Shown here piece after piece: positions 21,771 to 34,851 of a stretch of DNA of 64,000 nucleotides (its first letter is position 1; the number at the start of each line of letters is the position of its first letter). Below the pieces are notes generated by a model. That model made no database searches. It had not been told where the DNA came from and saw only the letters and a program-made list of their open reading frames with translations. The position numbers and the translations under genes are program-made. The stretch is from the NCBI GenBank assembly GCA_024220505.1, contig JAKZZE010000033.1:434001-498000 (forward strand), written 5' to 3'. The stretch is from Rhizopus arrhizus. Taxonomy: Eukaryota > Mucoromycota > Mucoromycetes > Mucorales > Rhizopodaceae.

Positions 21771-21941
21771 TTAACACGAGTGCGTTTATACGAAAAAATA
21801 AAAACTATAACCTCTTCCTCTGAATCTGTCCAGACGCTTATGAGTAAGAACAGTTCTCTTTGCAAGTCTTCTAAATCCACCGGGATGCATGCTGCATTCG
21901 GTACAAGTGCAAGCGATTTTAATGTTGTTGATGTTGTTCAT
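19067..21941 (-). CDS. Tnp2/Plavaka-type (CACTA superfamily) transposase, four exons (884 aa)
   Basis: Exons 21812-21941, 21656-21736, 20253-21581 and 19067-20181 join at GT-AG sites, each in phase 1, to an open frame. Exon 1 has a small Cys-x-Cys-x2-Cys motif (CTCTEC) and a basic tail. Further Cys pairs (near residues 154-171 and 382-385) look like zinc ligands. The Tnp2-like core shows SLNVDWFQPSD (Asp272), SVNCDIPAARK (Asp363) and, in exon 4, FWLYGFERLNG (Glu624), my candidates for the catalytic triad. The hallmark VDPMHNLFLGTPKRM lies between them. Exon pattern and lengths agree with the element 4 copy (886 aa), which supports the splice model. It would act on the CACTG...CAGTG ends. No lesion is visible. 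Confidence 0.9.
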
Positions 21942-22242
21942 TTTGAAGAATTTAGTATTTTGTAAAGAAATAAAGAAGGAAAAAAAAAATGCGCCTGATA
22001 AAAAACGAGTAGTAAATTTGCAAAAACAGTCGGTGCTTAAACAATGAAATAAGGCAGTAAAACAACTTCTTTTTTTTTTCCCTTGTTTTGTTTCATGGAA
22101 TACTCTAGATGCCAAAGACACAAAACAAAAAAAAGGAAAGCTCAAGCACTGGTCAAATTTAAGCTTATAAAAAAGTAATAACAACCAAGTCTAATGTCGG
22201 TTTCTTTTTTTTCTTTTTTTTCTTTTTTTTTTTTTTTTTTAC

Positions 22243-22440
22243 ATTAGGAATTCCTAATGGGACACATTCGGATGACAAAAATGAGCCACATGAGCAAAGT
22301 TGTTCGTTTTAACACGATAAAACTATAAGAATATCAAACTTATATTGTTGCTTGTTGTTGAAAAGCCCTTTTTGATAAAGGAAGTTGGCAATGTTAACAT
22401 CTCTAATGGCTAATGGCTAATGGCTAATGGCTAATTGCAA
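22243..22440. repeat. Palindrome and TAATGGC minisatellite upstream of the transposase gene
   Basis: The perfect palindrome TTAGGAATTCCTAA lies near 22244-22257, about 300 bp upstream of the transposase start. Tandem TAATGGC heptamers follow at 22404-22433. The same pair at similar spacing recurs in elements A, 2, 3a, 3b and 4 and in the partial copy at 62 kb, with differing repeat numbers. A regulatory or recombination role is possible but nothing here proves it. Confidence 0.65.
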
Positions 22441-23560
22441 ATTACACCCATGTGTAAACATAAAGTAATGAACTAATATAAGCTTAAAAACATATATTCT
22501 ATTATGTTATCTGTCATAAAAAAAATAATAAAGCAATCTATTTACTTGAAAAACAAAAAAATTGTGCTTGTATCTATTAATTATAATTGCCTTCTAACAT
22601 GTTAACAAAGCTTCTTTTTTTTTTTATTCTTTTTAAAATATACACGTATTTTTTTGTTATAATGTAAAAGCATTTGTATTTTTATAAAACATGTTTACTG
22701 TTACGTTATTGTTTTCATTTGAATAAGGAACCTTTTATTGCTATGCTCTTTTTTTTTTTTTTTTTTTTTTTCACTAGGTCTTTTTTTTTAACATTGTCTT
22801 TTTTTTACTTTTAATTTTCCAGCTTCTTTTTTTTTTCCCAAACGCAACTATTTTGTTACGTTCTGTTACACGTTTCTAATGAGCTAAGCTAAAAAGCACA
22901 GACTGCCTTCCTAATATGTATTCTTCTGATCAAAATAATCGCATGGTGCTTTTGATTTCCGCATTTTGCCCTCAAAAATAAAAAAAAGAAGATATCGGTC
23001 TTTCAACGATAGAGGAAAACAAGCTTTCCAAAAAAAGATCATCTGTAAAAAAAAAAGACATTTTTTTAAAACGTGAATAACTTTATGAATATTTACCTTA
23101 CAATGAAAAAAATAACATTACTTAACTTCTTTATTTTTTTCGCATCTAAATCTTTTTTCATATTTCGAAAATGACCAATACAGCAAGATATAATGTTTTT
23201 TTAAAAAAAAACTTTAAAATCTGTGGACCTATGACTGTCACCGATATCAGAATTCTACGTCAAAGGCGCAACATTATTTGCAGTGGAACACTGCAAATAA
23301 TTGGAGATATTAAACGTAGTTTTTTAGCATAAATGAGCGCAACAACGCGAAGTTTAACGCAACTCCACGGAATTTTATTGCTCTTTTAAACGATTTTCGA
23401 GGCAGAGCAGTAATCGTTAAATAACTTTTACGCAAGCAAGAGGAGGTCGTTTAGTGTTCTTTTACCAAACCATTTTTTACGTTTCAATTAATATCAGTCA
23501 ACGTTTGGGCAACGAATGATACGTTTTAAAACATTACTTTATATGTCTTTTTGTTCTTTT

Positions 23561-23697
23561 ATCGACCGCTCATATTGCCTTATATACTTCTTCATCGAAC
23601 ACTCATATTGCCTTATATACTTCTTTATTGACCACTTATATAGCTTATATAATTCTTTATTGACCATTCATATTGCAATAAATATTGCTTTATATAT
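23561..23697 (+). repeat. 33-bp subterminal repeats of element 2
   Basis: About four copies of the 33-bp unit (CATATTGCC, TTATATACTTC) lie in the same position and orientation relative to the left terminus as in element 1. Confidence 0.8.
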
Positions 23698-24243
23698 ACA
23701 AAAAAATAGGGATTTTGTTTATAAAAATAGCTTTTTTTTTTATTTGAATAAAATAATAATAACAATACATAGTATTTCTTTGCTTGTAGCATTTCAATTG
23801 TGTATTTGACTTACCTAATGTCACCAGAACAGCAGCATCTAATCTAAAAATACATCAATTAATCTCGTGGAACTCAAGAAGTTCTCAAAAGAAAAAAAAA
23901 AAAAAAAAAAAAGCCAAGCTCAAGGATTCAAGGACTTGGGCACTCAAAGCAAAAGAAAAGACATCAGTGCTTAAGAACCAAAGCAAAGACAGAAAAGAGA
24001 TAGAAGAGACCAAAGCAAAACAGCATTCGTCTATAACAATTATTAGCTATCGTGTATATGTAGTAGAAGTAATAGTACCTTGCTTTAGATAGACCATGGG
24101 AAGAAAACTAGCTAAGCGTATACAAAAGACTAAAAAAGCAGCACGCATCTATAATAATTATTAGCTATTGAGTATATATAATAAAAGTGATAGTACCTTT
24201 CTTTAGATGGGCTAAGAGAAAAACCTTGCTAAGCTTTACCAAC

Positions 24244-24280
<37 letters not shown>

Positions 24281-24919
24281 AAGCAGTACTCCTCTATAAT
24301 AATTATTAGTTATCGAGTATATAGTAAAAGTAATAGTACCTTGCTTTGGATGGACCATGAGAAAAAAAAAAGAAAAAGAAAAAAAGACACCAGCCAAGCT
24401 TATACTAACAAGCAAAAGAAGAAGCAACTATAATCCTTGGAAAAAGACTTTATAAAGACCATTTGAAACATCAAGAAAGCAACTAATACGATTTTACTAA
24501 AGTTCAAGTACCATCAGAACAATAATAGAGTACATATAATATTAAGAACTTACCTTTTAGAAAGAATGTTTTGTTTAAAAAAAAAGAAAAAAAAAAAGGA
24601 AAAAAAAAAGTACTTTTTTTATAGCCTCATTTTACCAGTGTTACAGTTATCCACTATCGATTAAAAATAAGTCTTCTTTAATACTGTTTAACTATTGAAA
24701 CATTCAGAGAGGCTATTCATAAACAGTTTAAACTTTCTCTTCTTCTTCTTTTTTTTTTTTTTATTTAAATGTAATATCTTTAACTCCAAAGGCTTTTTTT
24801 TTTCTTCGCTTTTTTTGTAGAACAAACAAAAGTATCAGGTTGTTTTGTGCTCATCTTTAGTTTATTTTGTACTCTTGTTTTTTTTTTTTCTTCCTTTTTA
24901 TATAATTTATCTTGAAAAA

Positions 24920-26169
24920 ATGTCTCGTCGTCTCGCTACCCCAATCAATGTTCCCAGTAATGCCCCTAAAAGGGCAAGAATATCTTCAAGCATTACTGGA
25001 TCATTATCCACCGTTCTCCCGTCCTCTTCTCCTGCCCCCACTGCTGTTGCGTCTTTTGACAGCTTTGAGCCTTCTCGCCTTCAAGGCCCAGTTGGCTCTT
25101 CTGCAAATGGCCCAACCCTTGAGGCCATCTTTGCTCAGATGCAGCAGCAGGAGCAGATTCAACGCCGACAGGAGGAGAATCAACGTCGGCAGGAGCTGAA
25201 GATTGAGCAGCTAACTCAATTGCTGCAACAACAACAACAAGGGCAGCAACAGCAGCAGCAGCAGCCTCCACAGCAGCCTCCTCAGCAGCAACCTTCTGAG
25301 GTCAAAGAGAATAGGGCCTTGACCAGTGTAATTTGAATTTAAAAACTAAATTAGCATGTGCAAAATAATAACTAAATTTTTGTTTTACCCTTTTTGAAAT
25401 ATAGGCTTTCATATTGAAGTACTACAGAGAGCATCTGGTCCCTCGGGGTATCACCTTTGACCTGAAGGAGGTCTTGCGCTACAAGCAAAACGCAAAGGTC
25501 AGAGATTTGCTTGTAGCAGCTGCCAAGAAGGAGCCATTTCTGCTGGCATTACTGTTTCTGACTTGCGCAGCATGGTCAGAAACAAATTCAACTACATGGT
25601 GAGAGAAAGTAAGGGGCTGACGGCTACGTCAGAAGAATCAACGCGTCGTAGTCGTGTGCATGCAGTAAGTAATTAATATTGAAAAATTGAAATATATAGT
25701 GTTTGAAGTACTTACATTACTTCTTTACATTAGAAGCTCGCCATGAGGCGAAATGCTTACAATGCAGCCCCAGAGGAATTTGAAGCTCGTTTTCCTTTTG
25801 GAAAAAAGCTTCTGATAGCCGATTGGACCTCAGAGGAAGAAGATGGCCCTGAGGATGAACATGGTCCTGTGTTTGTGGTAAAAAGACCACTCTTTCGAAG
25901 TAAAGCAGTAAGTAGTATTTTTGTTATAGTATTTATTTTCTAATATACCTTTAATTAATCAACAGGTGGACGAATTCCATGCTTCTCTTCAAAAAGCATG
26001 GAGAGATTCCTTGTCGAAAAAAGGCACCATCAATAGAACAAGAAGGGTGGTGGACTACTTCGACAAGGAGTTTCCCACAAACCTTGACCATGAGGATTAT
26101 CCCTCTTGGGCCTTTTCTTCTCCTGGCCTTGGCTTTTCCTCTTCTGCTGCTGCTAATCCTATGCAGTAA
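24920..26169 (+). pseudogene. Accessory gene of CACTA element 2, frameshifted
   Basis: The exon layout matches element 1: 24920-25327, 25405-25664, 25734-25907 and 25966-26169. The start, MSRRLATPINVPSNAPKRAR, is nearly the same, followed by a Gln/Arg-rich tract. In exon 2 a one-base frameshift near 25541 makes the reading run into a stop at 25602; the alternative frame then carries the conserved Asn-Lys-Phe-Asn-Tyr-Met-Val stretch to the exon end. Exons 3 and 4 are open and keep DEEDGPEDE-like acid residues and PSWAFSSPGLGF. The exon 1 donor is GTAATT, weaker than GTAAG in the other copies. Confidence 0.82.
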
Positions 26170-26361
26170 GCGTTTACTTTCTCTTTTCTCTTTCCCCCTC
26201 CTTTTTTTTTTTTTTTTTTTTTTGCTGCCTCTTTTGTTGTCTCTGCAAATTGAATAAAAATTTCAAAAAAAAATAACAATAATAGTCTATTGAATGATTC
26301 TTTAGTAAAATAAATAATAATAATAATAATAAAAGAATGTTTGAATAATTTAGCATAGTTG

Positions 26362-29300
26362 TTACATATAAATTCTTTTTGACAGAGCGAGAGTAAGAAG
26401 GTGGTTATCAACATATGGACATATAGCAACAGGGTTGAAAATCCTGTAAATTGGAAGTATATCGTTGCTTGTAACTGGATCAAATTGATTCTTCCACACT
26501 TGGATGCCAGTACCATCAAAGGTGGGGAAATGTTGGGTCGCATGGCTGTACCAATTGACGAATGCAAAATAATGAGTGGTATTGTTGAAGGAATGTGAAA
26601 AAAAATATGATATCTGGCCAATTCGTAGTTGGTTATTTACAATGGCTTGAATGTATGATGATGATGAATGATTGTCTGATTGTTGGTAACGTTGTCCAAG
26701 CAAGTTAATTTTCTTAAATGATTGTATCATTGTACTAATTGTATTCATAATAGGTGTTTCATAGGTATCCATATAATAATTTTGTAGGGCTTCATAGTGT
26801 TGAGGGCATAATATTTGTTGTTTGTTGTTAATTTTTGAAGGAAGGGATTTTGGTGGCAGAGGCTCACTACCAGTAATTGTCAGGTTAAATAGACTTGGTC
26901 CGTCTATGAACTGAGCGTAATCAAATGGCGTTAGACCACTCTCGTCATTCGTAACTTCGCCTATTTCCCTTATAAAGTTGAGTAGTAGGAGCATGTCTTC
27001 GTTGTTGGTATTAATGAGTGTTGGTAATGAATGTATAAGATCTTGTGTATGGATTGTTTGTGTAAGCATAGTGACATAAGTGGTTTCGAAGCCTGTCTTG
27101 TAATTGATATTTATCTTTTTGACATCACCATTTAAGCGTTCAAAACCATAGAGCCAAAAGGCATAAGAGGGACCAAAGTCCAAAAAGCATTCTTTCAAAT
27201 GCATGTGCATATGCATACAGTAGCGGACAAAACTGGTGCACAAAAATTAAAATCAACATTGTATCTCCGCCATATGTCTGCGACTTTTGTGGTATATACC
27301 ATCTGAAAGACAGTCTAAAATATACATTACGTTATGTAAACCGGAACTGTGCCGGACATCCCTCAGGCATAAGGTCATTTTTAGTGATTTTTTGCATATT
27401 TCAATTTTCGCCAAAAATGTAGTGCTTGTCTAGCCTTCTTTCAATTTTCCCCAAATCTCTCCCGTTTGCTTTCAGATTTCACAGCAGATTAGTAAATTCT
27501 AGTAGCTCATAAAAAATATATAAAACTGTACTTATTTTGTATTTCCCATTGAGCCCCCCCCCTTTTGTTTTTACCCTATTCACTATAACAAAGTACTAGC
27601 CTTATATGTTTAAGAAAATAAGCAACTGTAAAAACGAAACTCTGAGATCTCGAATACACTTAGTTCGTACGACAACAGATATTTCTAGAATAACAAGAAT
27701 CTCTAAATGGACAATCAACAGGAGAAAGGGGGAAGAAAGAAACTTAATGTCTTGTGATCATGAAGGTATTCCGCTATTAGCCTGAAAAGTTATTAGTTCA
27801 GTCATCAACCTAGAGCTTGGACAAGGTCCGCTACACACAGTTTCTGATGCTCAGCACATTTTGAGGACCTTAAGATACAGTGTTAGCAGACTGTCAGTCT
27901 AAAGGCACAGTAGGAAGCTAGATTTTGAGTCTGGAAGTAAGGAATCGAAGAATTTCATCAGCTGTATAAGTCGGAAAAAGCGATGAATGTGGTATCACGA
28001 CAAGCCATTGTATACTATAGAGGGCTGGAAGTCTGCTATCTTTAGAAATGAAACAAATATGAACATTATGGATGCAGATAGTATACACTAATATTGAAAG
28101 CAAGTCAAGCAACCTTAGCGATTTTTTCACGGTGATCAAACAATGAAGCATGCTGGCTGCTCCGTTATGTTTTAAGGCTGTATTAGATATTGAGGACCAG
28201 AATATGTGTGTCAGGTATACGATGGTATAATGAACTCATAAATATACACATATATTTCGCTTACTTCATACCACAAAAGCCTAGCGTATAGTGGTCTAAA
28301 ACGTCGTAATCTCTCGTTTCAGTATGACAATGACACAAGGCACAAGTCGACGCATGTCACAAACTCAATATTTGATAACAGCGCTTCTGTGCTACAAGTT
28401 TAGCCGCCACTAATCCCGGCCTAAGTCCGCTTAAGCATGCCAGGTGGCAATTGATGGCAAAGGTATGATGATACGACACTAGATCAAAAAGGGTCGATGA
28501 TCTTTGGAAAAGAATAGTTAAAGAGCCGGGTTCTTTTACTGAAAATGATATACACGCATATTATTAGCATATGCAAAGAAGAACATCCGATGATATCAAG
28601 AGATGAGATGATTATATAAATTCTAAGGTCTTAGCCACTTTTGCGGTTTTTAGAAAATATAAAATTTTATAAATTTAAAGCACGCTTATCGCTCAGTTTT
28701 AACAATGTCATGCTTAGAACATACATAAATTACAATGACTAGTATATCCTCCTTCTAGTACAGTTTCATGACTATTGCAACTACCATGAGCAGGTAATGG
28801 TAGTTAAAAGCTGAAAAAAAGTTTTGTGCACCAGTTTTGTCCGCTACTGTATTTGGTGTTATACTTGTTTTTCCATAAAGTTGAGCACAAGTCTTGCCAA
28901 AGGTCTTGAATAATGAATGTGCTGTGTGTATTTCTTCAATTGTGATCAAAGGACCAGTCACCAATCTTACTGCTTCTACATATCGCATCCAATTGATGAA
29001 ATGTTCACCGATTAGTCTTTGTTTTAACAGAAAAGGCGAAAGCACAACACACCACGTTCTCCATTCATCGGATTTCATATTGCTAAAAGTACTTTCAATC
29101 TTGCCTTTTTTTTTTTGTTTTTTTTTTATACAAAAAATTAGTGTTCAGAATTATCACATAATTAATTCTTTTATATTTGTTGCATACCTTTGGAGATTCT
29201 GCAGTACTGTGATGGAATAGCAATTGAAGCTGATTCATCAGCCATGGCTTTGAAATCAGCCGTAGAAAGAAGCCCGTGATCTACCCAAACTTCAACCATT

Positions 29301-30819
29301 CGTTTTGGCGTACCTAGAAATAAATTGTGCATAGGATCAACTGTTGTTAATCTTACAACATCAAAATATTCTAGTCGGTGAAGTTCACTCCATTTACTTC
29401 CTGTGTCCGTCTGCAGGGTTCTTTGTTGTGTAATGTGAGTGGCATTCAGCCAAGCATATGCTTCTTGGCGCTGCTGGGTATTGTTTCGCAGAATCCAATG
29501 CTCATCGTCAAAGTCTGAAAAATCTGGCTTCGTTGAATTTGCACCAGTACTGATTCGCGAAAACACAGTGGAACACTTGTTGCAGGCTTTGTGCGCGGAT
29601 TGACCCATGAATCCAGCTACCTTACGAGCTGCTGGTATATCACAGTTAACGGACATCAAAGCAACACGTACCATCTCACCGTTTCTGTTCTGGTACGTTG
29701 GCATCATCATACCTCCGTACAAGGTATTCAGCTCTGCAATCATTGGTCGCAAGAAATTTTGGAGCTGGTCATCCGTGGGCTCGCCAGGCCCAGGAATCAT
29801 ACCAACCAGGATGATGTTGGAAACCTTCATCCTGGAACCCCTTGGAAGGTTGTTGATAGTGAGATATACACCACCGCAAGAGTAATGCATACCATCACTA
29901 GGTTGAAACCAATCAACGTTCAATGACACCATTAATGATCGTCTTTTATTCACAAATGGCTCCCCAGCTGAGTCGACCATCTCATTCCAGACTCTACCAT
30001 CATAAATGTCATACAACACACCTTCCTCCACATATCGACCTCTCCACTGTTCAATTTCTGTTTCAAAGTTCGGACGGACAAAGAACTTCTTCAACGTTTC
30101 GACAATTGAGTTGTACGGGAACTCAAGGACGGGCTTCAGGCTGCTGCCAACAAAAAGTGAATTACCACATGGGCGCTCTTGTCTGTGGGGGTTGTTTGCA
30201 AACCTGACAAAAGGGCATAGTCGGGTATGCAAACTTCCCGTGTCATAAACACTTCTACAAAGAGAACAGACAAGGAAACGGGAGACACCACTACTGGCAG
30301 AGGAATAATTGACCATGGCACGAGCAGTGGAAATCTTTGTAGGAATCTCCATGCCATGGCCAAGGGCACGAACAAAGAAAGAAAGAAAGGCCAACAGTTC
30401 TTCACCGGCTTCAACAGAAAGGTGCTTTGCTTGAAAAAGCACAAGGTAAAGGACCAGGAGATACTCCAGTTGTTGGTCGTTGGTCATTTCTTCTTCCATG
30501 TCGACATCCATGTCAGCATCAAGGTCGAATTCTAAATTTGTTTAATAAAAAAAAAGGGTGTGTTTATAAATATACCTTCAAACGTGCTTCTTTCGGTAGA
30601 ACTGGTGGGTTGCTCGAAGATATTTTCTAATCTTCTTTGTCTCAAAACTATTTTAATTGCACTTTAGTCTTTCTGCATTTCTTTAAAAAAAGTACCTTCT
30701 CCAACTTTGTCAATACGCTTATGAGTATTAGCGGTTTTCTTGGCAATCATTTTGAATCCTTCAGGACATTTGCTGCATTTGGTGCATTGGCATTTAACTT
30801 TGTTGTTAGTGGCGTTCAT
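26362..30819 (-). pseudogene. Tnp2-type transposase of CACTA element 2, split by a Tc1 relic
   Basis: Exons 30696-30819, 30576-30647, 29188-30531 and 26362-29104 correspond to the four exons of the element 1 gene with the same intron phases. Exon 1 again has Cys-x-Cys-x2-Cys (CQCTKC). The core motifs SLNVDWFQPSD, NCDIPAARK, VDPMHNLFLGTPKRM and YGFERLNG are present. Exon 4 is interrupted at a TA by the 1632-bp element at 27218-28849, between the Tyr-Gly region and MHMHMHLKE. Both exon 4 pieces are open, so this insertion is the only lesion I see. Confidence 0.87.
27218..28849 (+). mobile_element. Tc1/mariner relic, family A (1632 bp)
   Basis: It starts CAGTAGCGGACAAAACTGG, ends with the inverse, and has TA on both sides (27216-27217 and 28850-28851). 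The plus strand keeps broken pieces of a Tc1 transposase: an N-terminal helix-turn-helix relic near 27640-27730, GPEYVCQVYDGTMNS near 28200 and FQYDNDTRHKS near 28320, with stops and frameshifts between them. Two more copies lie at 36508-43094 and 36807-38436, all dead. Confidence 0.88.
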
Positions 30820-31983
30820 TTCAAAAAAAAAATAATATTCAGGATTTAGTAGAGGAATAAGATAGAAAAAAATGCGTGATAAAAAAAAAACTAAAGCAAA
30901 TATACTAAATTTGGATGTCGGTTCCTAAACAGTAACAGTTTTACGTGTACTAAAGAAATGTTTTTTTTTTTTCCTTGTTTTGTTTCAGAGAACATATTTA
31001 ACATTGAGGATACAAAAGATATAAAAGAAAACTCAACAATGGTTAAAATGTAAGTTTGTAACAACAAAAATAACAACCAAGTCTAATGTCGGTTTCTTTT
31101 TTTTTTTTTTTTTACATTAGGAATTCCTAATGGGTCACATTCGGATGACGAACATGAACCTCATGAGCAAAGTTGTTCTTTTTAACACGATAAAACTATA
31201 AGAATATCAAACTTATATTGTTGCTTGTTGTTGAAAAGCCCTTTTTGATAAAGGAAGTTGGCAATGTTAACATCTCTAATGGCTAATGGCTAATTGCAAA
31301 TTACACCCATGTGTAAACATAAAGTAAGTAATGAACTAATATAAGCTTAAAAACATATATTCTTTTTATTGTACGTCATGAAAAATAATAAAGCAATCAA
31401 TTTACTTGAAAAATAAAAACGCTGTGCTTGTATCTATTGATTATAATTGCCTTGTAACAAGATGTTAACAAAGCTTCTTTTTTTTTTATTCTTTTTAGAA
31501 TATACACGTATTCTTTTGTTATAATGTAAAAGCATTTGTATTTTTATAAAACATGTTTACTGTTAGGTTATTGTTTTCATTTGAATAAGGAACCTTTTAT
31601 TGCTATGCTCTTTTTTTTTTTTTTTTTTTTTTACTAGGCCTTTTTTTTTCACTAGGTCTTTTTTTTTTTTTACTTTTAATTCTTCAGCTTCTTTTTTTTT
31701 TTCCCAAACGCAACTATTTTGTTACGTTCTGTTACACGCTTCAAATGAACTAAGCTAAAGATCACAGACTGCCTTCCTAATATGTATTCTTTTGATCAAA
31801 ATAATCACAATGTGTTTTTGTTTTCCGCATTTTGCCCTCAAAAATAAAAAAAAGAAAATATCGGTCTTTCAACGATAGAGGAGAACAGGCTTTCCAAAAA
31901 GAGACTATTTGAAAAAAAAAAGATACTTTTTTAAAACATGAATAACTCTATGAATACTTACACCACAAAACAAATAATAAAAT

Positions 31984-32442
31984 TGTTGTAAACATAGTTA
32001 TTTTCTATATGATATCAGTTGTATTAAAATAAATAACGATACACAAAAGATTAAACTATGATTGAACAATTCCACACTTTTCCAAATTTAGAACAATAAG
32101 ATCAATATCTGTCATCCTAGAGAGTCTAATCAATTGTCAAACCCAAAGGTAATTAGATCAAAGTTAATTGACTGGTTATTATTTCTATTGTTCAATTTCA
32201 GATGCATATATTAGAACATCGACAAGCTTTAGCTTAATCATTGGTTCTTCAGCACGACATCGTGACCGAGTCCATATCTTTTATATCTACGCTCACAAAG
32301 AATATAAATAGATGCCAACTTTTTATCCATAAAGCGAGGCCTTTCGCAATATAAAGAAATCTGCAATAAAGAAGGATTTTAATTTTATATTGCTGCTATT
32401 GTTTTTTTGTTTAATTTTTTATTTAATCTTGCGATTAAAACA
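31984..32442 (+). mobile_element. Solo LTR, family Y (459 bp)
   Basis: It begins TGTTGTAAACATAG and ends GATTAAAACA, flanked by AAAAT on both sides (31979-31983 and 32443-32447), a perfect 5-bp target duplication. Two further copies lie at 36283-43330 (interrupted) and 57013-57472. No internal retrotransposon sequence remains, so each is a solo LTR left by LTR-LTR recombination. Confidence 0.92.
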
Positions 32443-33093
32443 AAAATTATTAAATTTCTTTATTTTTTTCGCACCTAAATCTTTTTTCAAAATTCAAAAA
32501 GGTGCAATACAGAGCATTTTAATTTTTTTCGTTTAATCAAAGTTATTTAAATCGTTGAAATTTTGATGTTAGAAATGACTGCCAATGACTGATAACGCTG
32601 AAAATCACCAATTATTTGCAGTGGAACACTGCAAATAATCGTTCCAATTAGGTACCGGATTGCGCAAGATTGCTCTTCTTTTGGGTAACGGATTGTTATT
32701 TTTTTTCCTGAAAAAAATTAAATCTTGCTGTATTGATCATTTTCGAATTTTGAAAAAAGATTTAGATACGAAAAACATATAGAAATTTAACGATGTTATT
32801 ATTTTTTTTGTGGTGTAAGTATTCATAGAGTTATTCATGTTTTTAAAAAAATGTCTTTTTTTACAAATAATCTTTTTTTGGAAAGCGTATTTCTCTCCAT
32901 TGTTTAAAGACCGATATTTTCTTTTTTTATTTTTGAGGGCAAAATGCGGAAAACAAAAGCATTCTGCGATTATTTTGATCAGAAGAATACATATTAGGAA
33001 GGCAGTCTGTGCTTTTTAGCTTAGCTCATTAGAAACGTGTAACAGAACGTAACAAAATAGTTGCGTTTGGGAAAAAAAAAGAAGCTGAAAAAT

Positions 33094-33131
<38 letters not shown>

Positions 33132-34851
33132 CAAAGTTAAAGAAAAAGACTGAGTAAAAAAAAAAAAGAATATAGCAATAAAAGGTTCCTTATTCAAATG
33201 AAAACAATAATTTAATAGCAAATATACTTTATAGAAATGCAAATGTTCTTGCATTATAACAAAAGGATACATGTGTATTCTAAAAAGAATAAAAAAATAA
33301 AGCTCTGCTCACATTTTATTACAAGGCAGTTATAATTAACAAATACAAGCACATTTTTTTTGTTTTCAAGTAAATAGATTGCTTTATTATTTTTCATGAC
33401 AAATAATATAAAAGAATATATGTTTTTAAGCTTATATTAGTTCATTACTTACTTTATGTTTACACATAGGTGTAATCTGCCATTAGCCATTAGCCATCAG
33501 CCATTAGAGATGTTAACATTGCCAACTTCCTTAACTAAAAAGAGTTTCTCAGCAGCAAGCAGTAATATAAGTTTGGTATTCTTATGGTTTTATCACGTTG
33601 GGAAGAACAACTTTGCTCATGAGGCTCATGTTCATCATCCGAATGTGCCCCATTAGGAATTCCTAATGTAAAAAAAAAAAAAAGAAACCGACATTAGACT
33701 TGGTTGTTATTATTTTTTTTATTAACTTACATTTGACCAGTGCTTGAGCTTTCCTTTTTTTTTGTTTTGTGCCTTTGGCATCTAGTGTATTCCATGAAAC
33801 AAAACAAGGGAGAAAAAAAAAAGATAGTATTTTACTGCTATAATTTGTTAAGATACCGACTTTTTTTTACTTCAAGTAAAAAATAAAATAAAATAAAATA
33901 ATAACCTTCCTCCTAAACATATTGCATTCAAGTAATAAACCTTGTTCAAGCAATGTATCAGTTATATTTTGGGATACCATTAAATGTAAACTATATGAAA
34001 AGCAACATTTTTTGATTTCTAATATGGATAGACATTGAATAAGTGTAACATTGGTAAAATAAGGCTACAAAAAACGCACTTCTGTTTTTTTTTTTCTTTT
34101 TTCTTCTTCTCTTTTTTATAAAAGGTAAGTTCTTAATATTATATATATTCTATTCCAGCTCTAATGGTGCTTTTACTGTAGTAAAGATGTATCGGCTGCT
34201 TTTTTATGGTTTAAATGGTCTTTACAAAGTCTCTTTCCCAGGATTATCATTGCTTCTTCGTTTCCTTGTTGGTATAAGCTTGGCTGGTGTCTTTTTTTCT
34301 TTTCTTTTTTTTTTAATGGTCTATGAAAGCAAGGTACTATTACTTTTACTACATACACTCAATAACTAATAATTATTATAGATGCCTGATGCTATTTTAG
34401 TCGTTTGTATACGCTTAGCTAGTTTTCTTCCCATGGTCCATCTAAAGAAAGGTACTATTACTTTTACTACATATACACGATAGCTAATAATTGTTATAGA
34501 CGAATGCTGCTTTGCTTTGGCCTCTTCTATCTCTTTTCTGTCTTTGCTTTGGTTCTTAAGTACTGATGTCTTTTCTTTTGCTTTGAGTGCTCAAGTCCTT
34601 GAATCCTTGAATCCTTGTGTCTCTGAATTCTTGAGCTTGGCTTTTTTTTTTTTTTCTTTTGAAAACTTTTTGAGTTCCACGAGATTAATTGATGTATTTT
34701 TAGATTAGATGCTGCTATTCTGGTGACATTAGGTAAGTCAAGTACACTTTTAAAACGCTACAAGCAAAGAAATACTATGTATTATTATTATTTTATTTAA
34801 ATAAAAAAAAGCTATTTTTTATAAACAAAATCCCTATTTTTTTGTATATAT

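Larger units (their letters stand above)
14637..23285. mobile_element. CACTA-like autonomous element 1, two genes
   Basis: It starts CACTGCAAATAATCGTGC and ends ATTATTTGCAGTG, giving a 13-bp terminal inverted repeat CACTGCAAATAAT. Inside lie 33-bp subterminal repeats, an accessory gene on the plus strand (17609-18879) and a Tnp2-type transposase on the minus strand (19067-21941), converging at their 3' ends. A Tc1-type element (15116-16752) is inserted in the left subterminal region and does not touch either gene. Both genes are open throughout, so this copy could be autonomous. 16755-17600 and 21942-23285 hold T/A tracts, the TTAGGAATTCCTAA palindrome (22243) and the TAATGGC repeats (22404-22433) but no other gene. 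Confidence 0.87.
23289..32623. mobile_element. CACTA-like element 2, two genes, inactivated
   Basis: It starts CACTGCAAATAATTGG and ends with the inverse (about 16 bp inverted repeat). GAA lies on both sides (23286-23288 and 32624-32626), a clean 3-bp target duplication. It has the same layout as element 1: subterminal repeats (23561-23697), accessory gene on plus, transposase on minus. The accessory gene has a frameshift, a Tc1 relic (27218-28849) interrupts transposase exon 4, and a solo LTR (31984-32442) sits near the right end. 23698-24910 and 30820-31983 are gene-free with T/A tracts and the conserved palindrome (31119). Confidence 0.87.
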
